Shown: positions 37,266 to 47,232, numbered from the stretch's first letter. The stretch: DNA of 64,000 bases from Muribaculaceae bacterium (GCA_014867205.1 WGUO01000007.1:38960-102959), one strand, 5' to 3'. Made by a program: numbers and translations. The notes: a model not told the origin generated them from the letters alone.

Positions 37266-38588
37266 ATGAAAGCGGAAGAATACAGCAAAAACGCCATCCC
37301 CGACCTTGAACGCCGTGTGCGGGACGTAATGCGTGGAGCCGGCGTGACGCGCGTGCTTGCCGGAGTCAGCGGAGGCGCCGACAGCGTGGCACTTCTGCTT
37401 GCCTTGCGTTCGGATCCGCATATGGAACTGACTGCTGTCCACTGCAATTTCCATTTGCGCGGTGAAGAGAGCGACCGCGACATGCTCTTTGTTGAACAGT
37501 TGAGCGGGCGCCTCGGAGTGCCTCTCGTCACCGTGCATTTCGACGTGCCCGAATATATTCGGCGGAACGGCGTCTCGGTGGAGATGGCCTGCCGCGACCT
37601 GCGCTACGCGGAGTTCCGCAGAATCATGTCGCAGGTCGGTGCCGGACGCATCGCCGTGGCGCATAATGCCGACGACAACGCCGAGACACTTCTGCTCAAC
37701 CTGATGCGCGGCGCAGGCGTTGCCGGCCTGCGGGGCATGCGCCCCGACACCGGCGAGGTCATCCGCCCGCTGCTGTCACTGAGCCGCGCCGACATCGAGC
37801 GTTATCTCGACGCCAAGGGACAGCCCTTTGTCACCGACTCAACCAACCTTTCGTCTGACTACCGGCGCAATTTCCTGCGCAACCGGGTACTCCCACTTCT
37901 CGCTGAGCAATGGCCTGAGGCCCGGAAATCCATATGCCGCTCGGCCTCAAACCTGCTTCAGGAGGAACGCGTGCTAAGGTGGGTGGAGAAGGAACTCGGC
38001 GCATCGCGCGGAGACTCGCTCCACTTCGACGACATCAGGCGCAGCCCCGACGCCGGGTGGCTCATATCGCGATTCGTCACCCGCCTCGGTGGCTCGTACA
38101 CACAAGCCGCCGAGATGGAACGAGCCATCTTCGCCGATGATTTCTGCTCGGGTAAGTTCTGGATTCTGCCGCAGGGTCGCATCTCGCTCGAGCGTGACCA
38201 CCTCAGGTTCATTCAGGACACTCCCGCCGAATGCCCGGCTCCAACAGCCGAATGCCTAATGATGGGGACTTCAGTGATGGAACACGTCAGAAACGCTCCT
38301 CTCTCCGAACTGTGGCTGCCACTGCCGCCCGACGAGGTCGAGTTCAGGCATCCCGCCGCCGGCGACCGAATCTCTCCGCTCGGCATGGCCGGAAGCACGA
38401 GGGTAAGCAAGATTCTCAAGGACGCACGGTTCTCGGCTGCCGAAAAGGCGAATATACTCGTGGCTGTCGAACGCAAGACTGGAGACCTGCTCTGGGTCGA
38501 GGGACAGAAGAGGTCGAGACTGCGTCTGGTCGACGCCAGTGCGCAGAGCGTCTGGCGATATACCGTGAGAAGACATACAAACAAATGA
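37266..38588 (+). CDS. tilS: tRNA(Ile)-lysidine synthase TilS
   Basis: Converts C34 of the CAU-anticodon isoleucine tRNA to lysidine so that it reads AUA. The product has 440 residues. The N-terminal PP-loop ATPase shows LAGVSGGADSVALLLAL (about 31-47), VEMACRDLRYAEF and AVAHNADDNAETLLLNLMRG. A TilS C-terminal substrate domain (about 365-435) includes FRHPAAGDRISPLGM. The start at 37266 lies almost at the predicted transcription start; an in-frame ATG at 37329 also precedes the PP-loop. Confidence 0.95.
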   Translation: MKAEEYSKNAIPDLERRVRDVMRGAGVTRVLAGVSGGADSVALLLALRSDPHMELTAVHCNFHLRGEESDRDMLFVEQLSGRLGVPLVTVHFDVPEYIRRNGVSVEMACRDLRYAEFRRIMSQVGAGRIAVAHNADDNAETLLLNLMRGAGVAGLRGMRPDTGEVIRPLLSLSRADIERYLDAKGQPFVTDSTNLSSDYRRNFLRNRVLPLLAEQWPEARKSICRSASNLLQEERVLRWVEKELGASRGDSLHFDDIRRSPDAGWLISRFVTRLGGSYTQAAEMERAIFADDFCSGKFWILPQGRISLERDHLRFIQDTPAECPAPTAECLMMGTSVMEHVRNAPLSELWLPLPPDEVEFRHPAAGDRISPLGMAGSTRVSKILKDARFSAAEKANILVAVERKTGDLLWVEGQKRSRLRLVDASAQSVWRYTVRRHTNK

Positions 38589-38717
38589 CAACACTTCCGT
38601 GTTAACCTTAAAGGCTGACTATGCCCGGCAACATAAAAAACTGTGCATTGTCTTATACAATACGTTCTTTTTATAATCAATCAGGGTGATGTGCATGATT
38701 ATTCCAGATAGTTATTG

Positions 38718-38725
38718 TATATTTG
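38718..38725 (+). promoter_or_regulatory. Possible -7 element for the DUF4301 gene
   Basis: TATATTTG about 90 bases before ATG 38814; -33 not recognised. Confidence 0.4.
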
Positions 38726-38813
38726 AGCAACAAAACACATGGCCGTCTCAGATGCGTCTCAAGACCGCACTGCACGGCCCGGCATGAACAACCCATTTTA
38801 GACAAAACAAAAT

Positions 38814-40358
38814 ATGGAATTAGTAAAAGAAGACCTCGACTTTCTCCGCGAGAAAGGAATCAGTGAAGAGAAATTTAACGAGCAGCTCGATATGCTCCGT
38901 GACGGGTTCCCGTACCTGAGGATCGAAGGGCCGGCCACTGTCGGCCATGGCATATCCGCGCTGACACCGGAGATGGAGATGGGAGCAATCAGGATGTGGG
39001 AGGAATATCTGGGCAAGGGGGGCGTCGTGATGAAGATGGTTCCGGCCAGCGGCGCGGCATCGCGCATGTTCAAGGACCTGTTCGCCTTTCTGAACGGGAA
39101 GTCCGAGAAATCCGACAATGACTTCATCAGGAAGTTCTTCGAGCACATCGAGGACTTCGCGTTCTTCCCGCGCCTCAATTTCGTGACCCTGTCGCAGCAT
39201 GGCCTGAGCGTTGACTCGCTCATTCGCGAGAAGAGATACAAGGATGTGGTGCGTGCCCTTATCGAGAAGGAGGGTCTCAACTACGGCAAGCTTCCCAAGG
39301 CCCTGCTGCAGTTCCACAAGGTGATCGGCACGTCGCGCACCGCACTCGAGGAGCATCTGGCTGAGGGCGCGCAGTATGCCGCCGGCAAGGATGGTGTCGT
39401 CAGGGTGCATTTCACCGTGTCCGAAGACCATATGCCTCTCGTAAAGATGAAGGTCGAGGAGGCTGCCGCTCATCTCGGCCATCAGTATGGCGTCAGGTAT
39501 GATATAACCTACAGCGTGCAGAAGCCCTCGACCGACACAGTCGCCGCCAACATGGACGGCACCCCCTATCGCGAGGAGGGCAAGTTCTTCTTCCGTCCCG
39601 GCGGACATGGTGCCCTGATCGAGAACCTTAACGACCTCGACGCGGACGTCATCTTCATCAAGAACATCGACAACGTGGTGCCCGACACCCATCGCGGCGC
39701 GACAATCCAATACAAGAAGGTGCTCGGCGGAACGCTCGTGGCAGTCAGACAGCGCATCGACGAGTATTGCCGCATACTCAAGGACAACAAGGCCGATGAG
39801 GCCAAACTGGAGGAGATGCTCGGATTTTTGCGCAATGTGCTCTGCATAACGCATGACAATGCCGACGAGATGGACTCCGAGGCCAAGAAAGAATACATCT
39901 TCGGCAAACTCAACCGACCTCTTCGCGTCTGCGGAATGGTACGCAACGAAGGCGAGCCTGGAGGTGGTCCCTTCATGGTATATAACACCGACGGAACTGT
40001 CAGCCCCCAGATTCTCGAGTCGTCGCAGATCGACCCCAAGGACAAGGAGTCGATGAAGATGCTCAAGGAATCGACACACTTCAACCCTGTAGATCTCGCC
40101 GTCTCGGTTCGCGATTATAACGGCAGAAAGTTCAACCTGCCAGAATATGTCGACAAGGCTACCGGATTCATCTCAATCAAGAGCCGTGAGGGCGTGGAGA
40201 TAAAGGCCCTCGAGCTCCCCGGACTCTGGAACGGCGCCATGAGCGACTGGAACAGCATATTCATCGAGGTTCCGGCCCAGACCTTCAATCCGGTCAAGAC
40301 AGTCAACGACCTGCTGCGCCAGGCGCACCAGCCACTCCCCCAGATTCAGCAGGAATAA
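38814..40358 (+). CDS. DUF4301 family protein
   Basis: The product has 514 residues, cytoplasmic, no signal or membrane segment; it matches the Bacteroidota DUF4301 family by overall pattern. Conserved-looking stretches are MVPASGAASRMFKDLFAFL (about 80-98), VHFTVSEDHMPLV, FFRPGGHGALIENLNDLDADVIFIKNIDNV, and GEPGGGPFMVYN. The PASGAASRMFK and GGHGALIENL segments resemble nucleotide-sugar pyrophosphorylase motifs, so a nucleotidyltransferase-like fold is possible; that is inference. It ends in a strong hairpin at 40461-40493. Confidence 0.85.
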   Translation: MELVKEDLDFLREKGISEEKFNEQLDMLRDGFPYLRIEGPATVGHGISALTPEMEMGAIRMWEEYLGKGGVVMKMVPASGAASRMFKDLFAFLNGKSEKSDNDFIRKFFEHIEDFAFFPRLNFVTLSQHGLSVDSLIREKRYKDVVRALIEKEGLNYGKLPKALLQFHKVIGTSRTALEEHLAEGAQYAAGKDGVVRVHFTVSEDHMPLVKMKVEEAAAHLGHQYGVRYDITYSVQKPSTDTVAANMDGTPYREEGKFFFRPGGHGALIENLNDLDADVIFIKNIDNVVPDTHRGATIQYKKVLGGTLVAVRQRIDEYCRILKDNKADEAKLEEMLGFLRNVLCITHDNADEMDSEAKKEYIFGKLNRPLRVCGMVRNEGEPGGGPFMVYNTDGTVSPQILESSQIDPKDKESMKMLKESTHFNPVDLAVSVRDYNGRKFNLPEYVDKATGFISIKSREGVEIKALELPGLWNGAMSDWNSIFIEVPAQTFNPVKTVNDLLRQAHQPLPQIQQE

Positions 40359-40371
40359 ACCGCCCCGCCTG

Positions 40372-40420
40372 AATTCTCGGGAGTAAGACAGTTCTACCCT
40401 AATTCACGGGAACAAGACAG
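40372..40420 (+). repeat. Two 20-nt imperfect direct repeats after the DUF4301 gene
   Basis: AATTCTCGGGAGTAAGACAG (40372-40391) and AATTCACGGGAACAAGACAG (40401-40420) agree at 17 of 20 positions; unit spacing is 29 nt. Confidence 0.7.
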
Positions 40421-40460
40421 ACCCGGCTTGTCGGGCCGGCATCATATTCAGACTAATAAC

Positions 40461-40493
40461 AGCCCCGAGGCGCCGTCACGGTGCCTCGGGGCT
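40461..40493. terminator. Strong hairpin between convergent genes
   Basis: The 15-bp stem AGCCCCGAGGCGCCG / CGGTGCCTCGGGGCT (40461-40475 with 40479-40493, one G-U) and a TCA loop lie between the convergent DUF4301 and secreted-protein genes. U-richness is modest on both sides. Confidence 0.75.
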
Positions 40494-40568
40494 TCCTGTC
40501 TATTGTAGATTGTGTGTTTTTTATCGGGGGAACCGGTCTGGCCGGTCCCCTCGATTACCATGTGAGTG

Positions 40569-43500
40569 TCACTTTACTGCCACCTTGAACGACTTCGAGC
40601 CGAGGCGTGCCACATAGATGCCGCCCTCGAGCGCGATGCGGTCGCTACCAGTGGTGTATATTCCGGCTACCTTATGCCCCAGAGTGTCGTATACCGACAG
40701 CTCCATGCCTGCGGGCGCCTGTACCAGGATACCCTCTTCGCAAGGCAAAATGCGGATGTCCGCTCCGTCGACCTCGATCTCGCCGACACCATTCTCCACC
40801 TCAAGCGTGGTCATCTCTGACTCACCTTGTGCGTAGGCTGCGCTCACGCCGTATGTAGTGTCAACGCTATTGTCGTGGTCGGTCGAGTAGAGGCACTCGC
40901 CAAACGGATTCTCGGTCAGCATAACGCCGTTGCGGTAAACGTTGTAGCCGAGCAGGTCGAGTGTTCCGTAGCCGGCGGTGTACTTGAACTCATCGAGGAG
41001 AAGCACGAAACCCTCATATCCGGTTGAGGTGTATCTGATCGCGAAGTACTGTGCATCCTCAGGCAGCGTGTAGCTGTACTCCTGCCAGCCTGTCTCGGAG
41101 ACTGTCACGCGCTCGCCAACAAGTTCGAAGTCCTCGGGGTTACGTCCGGATTTCGACACGAGGAACTCGAAGCTCTCGGTATAGTCGGCGATAGGCTTGG
41201 CAGCCTTGAACGATACCGTGGTTCCGCCGATGATATGCTCCGAAATCAACCAATCGTCACTCTGCTGGCCGAAGTCCATGCTTCCGTCAGGTTTAACATA
41301 ACTTGCCACAAATGCAGCGAGACACTTGTCACCCTCTGCCGGCGACCAGTCAACCTTGCCGGGGAAGTTGTCTACCTCGTCGGGTGCCCATACCATGAAT
41401 GCGCGGGCCTGGTCCATGTTGGGATATACGAGTCCGTTGATGCCGTAGGGTACCAGACCGTCGCGGTCCACGAAGCGCCAGGGTGCCTGCGATGTGATTG
41501 CGAATGACTCCATGTCCTCGAACGAGTCGATGATCTCCTGCGAGCACTCTTCTGCGGGCGCCTCCCATTCAAGGCTGATGCGGTCTCCCTCGACTGTGCC
41601 TGTCAGGCTTGTCGGAGCCGGAAGTCTGTTGCCGCCAACATAGAGCGAAGCGCTCATCGTGTCGTTGCCCTCGTTGCCGTCTGACTCGAGGTTAACACGA
41701 GCCTCGAAGTTGACGGTCTTGCCTGCAAGTGTGGCCGGTACAGCCGCGTTGATCGTTATTGTACGCTCCTCGAGAGAGTGAAGGTTTACATCCTCGGTCG
41801 AACCAATCTTCACGTCGTCCGCGTAGAGATCTATTGCAAAACTGTCGATGTCGGAGAGTCCCTGAGACTGGATGCCGACTGTAAACACGCCCTGCTCGCC
41901 CATGTCGAGGTTATTCGGGATGTTGAATGACTTGATTGCGATATCGTTCTCAAGGTCATCCATAATGCGGATGTTGTCGATTGCGAATGTCGACTCGGGT
42001 CCGTTGCCAACACCCACGAGTGCGATGAAGAGACGGTCTGAGCCGTTGTACTTCGACAGCGACACCTTGTGCTCCTTCCAGCCTGACTCCTCGCTCCTGA
42101 CATTTATGTTCTGAACGTAATCGTACTGACCGTTGCCGCTCTGTGCCTGGATGTTGAGGAAATCCTCGGCACCGGCTCCTGCGTTGTGGTACATGTCGAA
42201 CACCAGGACAGGTTTCTTCATGTCCTTGAGTGCCATAAGAGGCATAATCATGCCGTCGGCCGAGTATGCCTCGGGCGAGAAGAGCATCATTCCGTAGTCG
42301 GAGTCTGAGGGCTCAATACCCTTGTCGGCTGCGCCTGACACTATCTGCCATGCCGCCGGGCCGTCGATAAGCTGACGCTGCCATACCTGGCTGTTGGCAA
42401 AACCGTTGGCAAACGACTCGCGGAACGGTATCTTGACGGGATCGCCGAGTACGATGCCGAGGTATCCGAGGACGCCCTCACCTATCTCGTTGACGGCCTT
42501 CACGCCGTAGAAGTACATGTGCTGCTGGGTGCCGAACATTGAGCCTGGCTGACCCTCCTGAACGCTGAACTTGCGATCTGTGAGACCTGTGGAGCCATCC
42601 ATCGGGAAGGGCTCTACATAGTCGTATTCAGAACGGCAGAAATTATAGGTGACTGCATCCGGATCGACATATCCGCCACGGATACCGAGTTCAGAGGGCA
42701 TGCCCCACTCAAAGTCGACTTTAATGTTGTCGGTGACTTTATAATTCAGGTATTCAACCAGACCGGGGAGATCAAGTCCTACATACGACCAGATGCTTGC
42801 CATCGCGCCGCGTCCGGCTTCATTGTAGGCGTATACCTTGTACTCGGTCTCACCTGCGGGAACGTTCTCAATAACCTGGCTTACCTGTGCGCCGGGCTGT
42901 ACATTCTCGATCCATGCGAGATGATTGCCTGCCCCGTCGCAAACCTCGGCCTTGTCGATCTGCGAGAGGGCGTCGCCACCGAATGTCTTGTCAGGAGCCT
43001 TGAACGACACCTCTGCGGCAAGTGCTCCAAGCGGCTGAGGCTTGACGCTGAGTTCAGTCACCTCTGCAGGTGCACCGTCAGCGGGACCCTGCTCAACCTT
43101 AAGCGAGTAGACGCTCAGATAAGGAGTCGTAGGCGTTCCATCGCACACGCCATCAGCATGATAACCGAAATAGTACTTGCCTGCCTTGGGTACAGATACA
43201 TAAGCACGGTAGGTAATCTGACCATCCTCATAGAGTGTTCCCTCAATATGCTTTATCACTGACTGCGACTCGGGATATCTAGTGTTTCCGAATGTAAGGT
43301 CAGCCGATGTGAGCGCGCATTGGCTCATGACGGTGGTCTCGACGAAGTAGTTGCCCGGCTCCATCTGCATGGGCGGCATGATCATCCAGTCGTCCTGCTG
43401 ATATCCTGCCTCATGGTAACCTGTTGCACAGCTCGAGCTGCCCCATGTCTCGTACCAGCCGTTGCCATCGCCGTCAAGGTCATATATAGTGCATAGGTTG

Positions 43501-45122
43501 AAGAATTCCTCGCCGCCTGTGTTCTGAGAGAAAGGAATGGTGTAGCCATCGCCGCAGACGACTGAGTTGGAGAGTGTCTCTGCACCGGGGATGCCGTCGC
43601 ATGATACTGTCACTCCATACCAGTAGCGGTCAAGTTTCGTGGGAAGAGTCTCGCTGAACTCGCATGCCTTGATGTCGTCGGCAACCTTGATGTTCTCAGG
43701 ATAGCGTACCACGTCATAGGTCAGCAGGTCGCCGTTGAAGTATCCATTGTGGATACCGGCTGTCGGGGCATCCCACTTTACAGTTGTCACGCCAGCGTCG
43801 TTGACATCCATTGTGACGGCTGCTGCCGCATTCGGCGTGTCAGGACCGCAATAGGCTATTATTGTCCCCGTAGGGCCGTTGCCGGCCTCATTCGATAGGG
43901 TCACGGAGACATTATGCTCGCCCGAGAAACCGAAATCAACGTCTGCAACGGTATACTCACCACCGGCTGCTAATTCTGTCTCTGCCACCTTGGTGCCGTC
44001 GACTGTCACCACAGCATTGACATTGCCGGTTAGCTCGGTGCCGTCGAAAGCCTTGACGGGAGCCTTGAAGTGAATTGTACCGATCTTCGAGCCATCAGCA
44101 CCAAAAGTAGCATCAAGAGCATCTACCACTTCCGGAGCCTTTGTCTCGGCAACCGGAGACTCTACCCATGCACACTGTGCGCCGAAATCGGGAAGGTCAG
44201 AAACCACCTCGACAGTCTGTTCATCAATATTGATCTTACGCAGATCGGTCTGGAAACTTTCATTGGTATAGATCCAGAAGAGTTCTCCCGTATGATGGTC
44301 AAATGCAATTGTGCTCCAGTAATAAAGCTTCATTTCTTCCGGAACAACCCTGAAGAGGTCGGTGAAAGAACCGTTCTCAAGGCTTACGGTAGCCAGACAT
44401 CCGTCGTACGTAAGGGCATAGAGCGTACCGTCCGCGCTGAATGTAAGAGCCTTTGGATTTACAGGACAGAATGGTCCATACTCATAGACACCTGTCTCTC
44501 TGTCAAGTTTACAAAGATAAGGTGTCCTCAAAGCATCATAGCCAATTACATAAATTTCTCCGTCTGCAGGGTTATATGCTCCATATTCCCAAACACTTCT
44601 CCACTGAGACTCAAGTTTCTGGGTCCGCTCGAGCGACCAGTCTGCCGGGTCATACACCTGCATTTCGGCACTGATCACCTGTCCGCCTCCTGCTGAATAA
44701 GATGACGCGTATATCTTTTCTCCGTCATAGATCCCACTGCCCGGTATGTAGGGTGCGTCAGCGGCACGCTCGTCACCTACGACTCCTGTGCCATAGACCG
44801 GTCTTGCGGATCCGATGCCGATAAAGTCGCCCATAAACCAGTTGACAACGTTGAACCGGATGCGGGTGCCATCGTCGATGACGAGGTTCGGGTCAAGTGT
44901 TGGGTCGGTCGACGCGATACGCGACGGACCGTTGACGTTGTTTACAAAACGCGCCTGTGACTTCATGCGGTCGTTCTGCCGGTTGAGGGCAACTTCTGAC
45001 GACTGCTCACTCGGACGCCATTCCTTGAGCTTCTTTCCGTCGATCAAGGTCTGCCCGAAAGTCACTGCTCCTGCGGCAACCAACAGGGTCGCTGACAGGC
45101 AAAGTGTCGTAGTCTTGTTCAT
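40569..45122 (-). CDS. Giant secreted choice-of-anchor J / Fn3-type protein with C-terminal sorting tail
   Basis: The product has 1517 residues. The signal peptide (TTLCLSATLLVAAGAVTFG) is followed by a propeller-like N-terminal part (about 90-340; YNPADGEIYVIGYD, FSADGTLYALTYDG). Alternating fibronectin-like segments (APAEVTELSVKPQPLGALAAEVSF; PAPTSLTGTVEGDRISLEW) and at least three choice-of-anchor J/MAM-like jelly rolls (QDDWMIMPPM, MIMPLMALKD, SDDWLISEHI) follow. The last 70 residues resemble a type A Por-secretion tail (LSVYDTLGHKVAG, GGIYVARLGSKSFKVAVK). Inferred: exported cell-surface or secreted protein, possibly adhesive or glycan-binding. Base composition is more AT-rich in the 5' half (about 43-45 kb). 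It is on the same strand as the adjacent AraC-type regulator. Confidence 0.85.
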   Translation of the reverse strand: MNKTTTLCLSATLLVAAGAVTFGQTLIDGKKLKEWRPSEQSSEVALNRQNDRMKSQARFVNNVNGPSRIASTDPTLDPNLVIDDGTRIRFNVVNWFMGDFIGIGSARPVYGTGVVGDERAADAPYIPGSGIYDGEKIYASSYSAGGGQVISAEMQVYDPADWSLERTQKLESQWRSVWEYGAYNPADGEIYVIGYDALRTPYLCKLDRETGVYEYGPFCPVNPKALTFSADGTLYALTYDGCLATVSLENGSFTDLFRVVPEEMKLYYWSTIAFDHHTGELFWIYTNESFQTDLRKINIDEQTVEVVSDLPDFGAQCAWVESPVAETKAPEVVDALDATFGADGSKIGTIHFKAPVKAFDGTELTGNVNAVVTVDGTKVAETELAAGGEYTVADVDFGFSGEHNVSVTLSNEAGNGPTGTIIAYCGPDTPNAAAAVTMDVNDAGVTTVKWDAPTAGIHNGYFNGDLLTYDVVRYPENIKVADDIKACEFSETLPTKLDRYWYGVTVSCDGIPGAETLSNSVVCGDGYTIPFSQNTGGEEFFNLCTIYDLDGDGNGWYETWGSSSCATGYHEAGYQQDDWMIMPPMQMEPGNYFVETTVMSQCALTSADLTFGNTRYPESQSVIKHIEGTLYEDGQITYRAYVSVPKAGKYYFGYHADGVCDGTPTTPYLSVYSLKVEQGPADGAPAEVTELSVKPQPLGALAAEVSFKAPDKTFGGDALSQIDKAEVCDGAGNHLAWIENVQPGAQVSQVIENVPAGETEYKVYAYNEAGRGAMASIWSYVGLDLPGLVEYLNYKVTDNIKVDFEWGMPSELGIRGGYVDPDAVTYNFCRSEYDYVEPFPMDGSTGLTDRKFSVQEGQPGSMFGTQQHMYFYGVKAVNEIGEGVLGYLGIVLGDPVKIPFRESFANGFANSQVWQRQLIDGPAAWQIVSGAADKGIEPSDSDYGMMLFSPEAYSADGMIMPLMALKDMKKPVLVFDMYHNAGAGAEDFLNIQAQSGNGQYDYVQNINVRSEESGWKEHKVSLSKYNGSDRLFIALVGVGNGPESTFAIDNIRIMDDLENDIAIKSFNIPNNLDMGEQGVFTVGIQSQGLSDIDSFAIDLYADDVKIGSTEDVNLHSLEERTITINAAVPATLAGKTVNFEARVNLESDGNEGNDTMSASLYVGGNRLPAPTSLTGTVEGDRISLEWEAPAEECSQEIIDSFEDMESFAITSQAPWRFVDRDGLVPYGINGLVYPNMDQARAFMVWAPDEVDNFPGKVDWSPAEGDKCLAAFVASYVKPDGSMDFGQQSDDWLISEHIIGGTTVSFKAAKPIADYTESFEFLVSKSGRNPEDFELVGERVTVSETGWQEYSYTLPEDAQYFAIRYTSTGYEGFVLLLDEFKYTAGYGTLDLLGYNVYRNGVMLTENPFGECLYSTDHDNSVDTTYGVSAAYAQGESEMTTLEVENGVGEIEVDGADIRILPCEEGILVQAPAGMELSVYDTLGHKVAGIYTTGSDRIALEGGIYVARLGSKSFKVAVK

Positions 45123-45145
45123 AATTAATAGGATTAGTTACACTG

Positions 45146-45176
45146 CAAAGTTAGCGACTACTTTATATATTCCAAT
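45146..45176 (-). promoter_or_regulatory. Probable promoter of the giant secreted-protein gene
   Basis: Minus-strand -7 TAACTTTG (45153-45146) with a weak -33 ATTG (45176-45173), 19-nt spacer; the leader is about 20 nt. Confidence 0.5.
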
Positions 45177-45189
45177 ATTTTACAATACC

Positions 45190-45217
45190 TTTCGATTTCA
45201 TTTTTAGAAAATCGAAA
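45190..45217. repeat. Inverted repeat upstream of the secreted-protein promoter
   Basis: TTTCGATTT (45190-45198) and AAATCGAAA (45209-45217) form a 9-bp palindrome with a 10-base centre, 13 bases upstream of the -33 element. Position fits an operator. Confidence 0.55.
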
Positions 45218-45327
45218 CCGATTTAACCTTAGAGAAACGCGTTTGTGACTTAAAAGCAATTCAATGGCTGCACACAACGGCAATGCCGCCGTGTAGGATA
45301 ACCGCGCCGGAGATATAGAACGGGTTC

Positions 45328-47133
45328 TCACCTGCGGGCCATATCCTGATAGACCGACGGCTTCATTCCGGTATAGCGGGTGAAGGCTGTGATGAACGCT
45401 GACTGCGACTTGAAGCCGACGCTCTCTGATATGGCCTTGATGGTATACCCGGAATAGGGGGAGTCTTTGGCGAGCCTACGCATGGACTCCTTGATGCGGT
45501 ATTCGCTGAGGAAGGACCTGAAGTTCATACCGTATGTCTCGTTGATTACCTTCGAGACATACGTGGTGTTGGAGCCGACCCTGTCGGCGAGGGTCTTTAT
45601 ATTGAAGGAGCAGTCGCAGTAATTTTCAGCATTGTCCATACATTCGGATATGCCGCGTATAAGGCGCTCGCGCAGCGCTGTCGGCAGTTCTGAGGGAACG
45701 ACGCCCTCCGCTTCGGCTGCCTTGGAATCGCCTCCGTCAGCATCTGCAGCCTCATCTTTATCCGGGTTCCCTGCCTCTTTGCAAGTTCCTGCCTCTGAGA
45801 CATTGCCAGTCACCGAGCATGATGTCTCGGAATCATTCTCGATCGCTCCCCCGGTCTCGGCCACCTCCGTCTGCGAGTCTATGTATGACTGCAGCTCGCG
45901 AATACGTTGCTTGTACAAATTGTCGTTCTCGAGGTTAGCGAGGTTGCGCGAGTATAGGTCGGAGTAGGCGTCGGTCAGTTTGCGTTTCTGCCTCATTATT
46001 ATTACAAAAAAAGCGGAAAGCACGAACAGGGCCACGACAATGACGATAATTATCACCCACATGCGGGTTATGCTTGCCTGCTTGGCCTCACGGTCGAGCG
46101 TGATGTCCTTGATGACACGCTCGTTCTGCTCCATCTCATACTCGAACTGAGTGTTCTTCAGACTGTTGAACACCGATTGGTTAAACAGTTCGTTGGAGAG
46201 GTTCAAATAGTCCTCAAGATATTTGAGGTAGTTGATACGGTCACCCTTCCGCTTGTATATCTCGCTGAGTCCATGATATGTCTCAACGAGCAAGTCGGTC
46301 TGTTTCCCCTCCTGGCCAAGTCGCTCGTTTTGCTTGAAATAATAGAGGGAGGAGTCAAGTTCCCCTTTGCGTTCATACAGGCGGGCGATCCACGAGTTGG
46401 GGGCTCCTATCTTGGGGGTTCCCAACTTATGCTTATAGGCATATGCCGACGCCTCGGTGAACATGTGCAGGGCCTCGCGTGCGTCACCCTTCTCCATGGC
46501 AAGCAGACCACCGTCCATAAGCACATCGTATGTATAATGAATGTCCCTGCACTTGTTTCGCATCATTGCGGTGTAATATTCATCGGCCTTCTGCAGGTTT
46601 CCCGAGAAAATGTGTGCGCCGACAAGGTTGCTCAGCACCATGTGCGTGAGTCGAGGGTCCTTGATAGAGTCTGCCACAGCATACGACTTTGAATAGAACC
46701 CGATGGCACGCTCATAGTCGTTGTGCATGCTGTAGATGTTTCCGATATAGCGGAGCACCTCGCTCAGTAGGGCCGGCATATGCCTGTCCTCGCAGATTCG
46801 GCGGCATTTGAGCAGAGTCTCCATGGCTCGGCTGTAACTGAAATGGCTATAGAGAATCTTGCCTTTGGCGAGCAGGGCCGAGGCGCAGGCACGCGCTTCG
46901 TCAGCACCGCTGCGCGGAGTATAGAACTCGGAGGCAAGGTCATAGTAGAACACAGCGCTGTCGGGATTGGTCTCCTCGTAGGCATGCCCCTTGTCGTAAA
47001 GTTCTGAAGCCTCCATATGTACATACGGATCAGCGGGATCAGCCTCGTGCCTGAACGCAGAGGCTCGGAATAAACCCGATATTGCCGTGAGGGATAGGAT
47101 CGCAATCAGTATTTTGTGGCTCGTTTCAGACAT
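45328..47133 (-). CDS. Membrane-bound TPR sensor with C-terminal AraC-type DNA-binding domain
   Basis: The product has 601 residues from ATG 47133; a TTG at 47235 lies inside the -7 element and is rejected. An N-terminal signal/anchor (ILIAILSLTAISGLF) precedes about seven TPR-like helical hairpins in the periplasm (about 40-340; ERAIGFYSKSYAVADSIKDPRL), a membrane segment near residue 365 (VIIIVIVVALFVLSAFFVIIM), a coiled stretch, an acidic linker, and a two-HTH AraC domain at about 490-600 (NIKTLADRVGSNTTYVSKVINE; SISESVGFKSQSAFITAFTRYTG). This single-chain architecture is known in Bacteroidota regulators. Natural targets are the adjacent secreted-protein gene or the divergent porin. Confidence 0.9.
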   Translation of the reverse strand: MSETSHKILIAILSLTAISGLFRASAFRHEADPADPYVHMEASELYDKGHAYEETNPDSAVFYYDLASEFYTPRSGADEARACASALLAKGKILYSHFSYSRAMETLLKCRRICEDRHMPALLSEVLRYIGNIYSMHNDYERAIGFYSKSYAVADSIKDPRLTHMVLSNLVGAHIFSGNLQKADEYYTAMMRNKCRDIHYTYDVLMDGGLLAMEKGDAREALHMFTEASAYAYKHKLGTPKIGAPNSWIARLYERKGELDSSLYYFKQNERLGQEGKQTDLLVETYHGLSEIYKRKGDRINYLKYLEDYLNLSNELFNQSVFNSLKNTQFEYEMEQNERVIKDITLDREAKQASITRMWVIIIVIVVALFVLSAFFVIIMRQKRKLTDAYSDLYSRNLANLENDNLYKQRIRELQSYIDSQTEVAETGGAIENDSETSCSVTGNVSEAGTCKEAGNPDKDEAADADGGDSKAAEAEGVVPSELPTALRERLIRGISECMDNAENYCDCSFNIKTLADRVGSNTTYVSKVINETYGMNFRSFLSEYRIKESMRRLAKDSPYSGYTIKAISESVGFKSQSAFITAFTRYTGMKPSVYQDMARR

Positions 47134-47232
47134 CGGTATGGTCGTGATGATGTTGTCAGGATCACTGCCGCCATGGTGCCGGTTAATGGGGCATTGCCGC
47201 CGCATTGTCGCCTCAAGGGACAGTTCAGACCA

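Noticed and set aside
38820..40079. Open frame of 419 codons on the minus strand opposite the DUF4301 gene
   Set aside because: Antisense to a conserved protein, no recognisable domain, no promoter; shadow frame.
44070..44696. Plus-strand frame of 208 codons opposite the giant secreted protein
   Set aside because: The opposite strand encodes a continuous signal-peptide-to-sorting-tail protein; the plus frame shows no domain.
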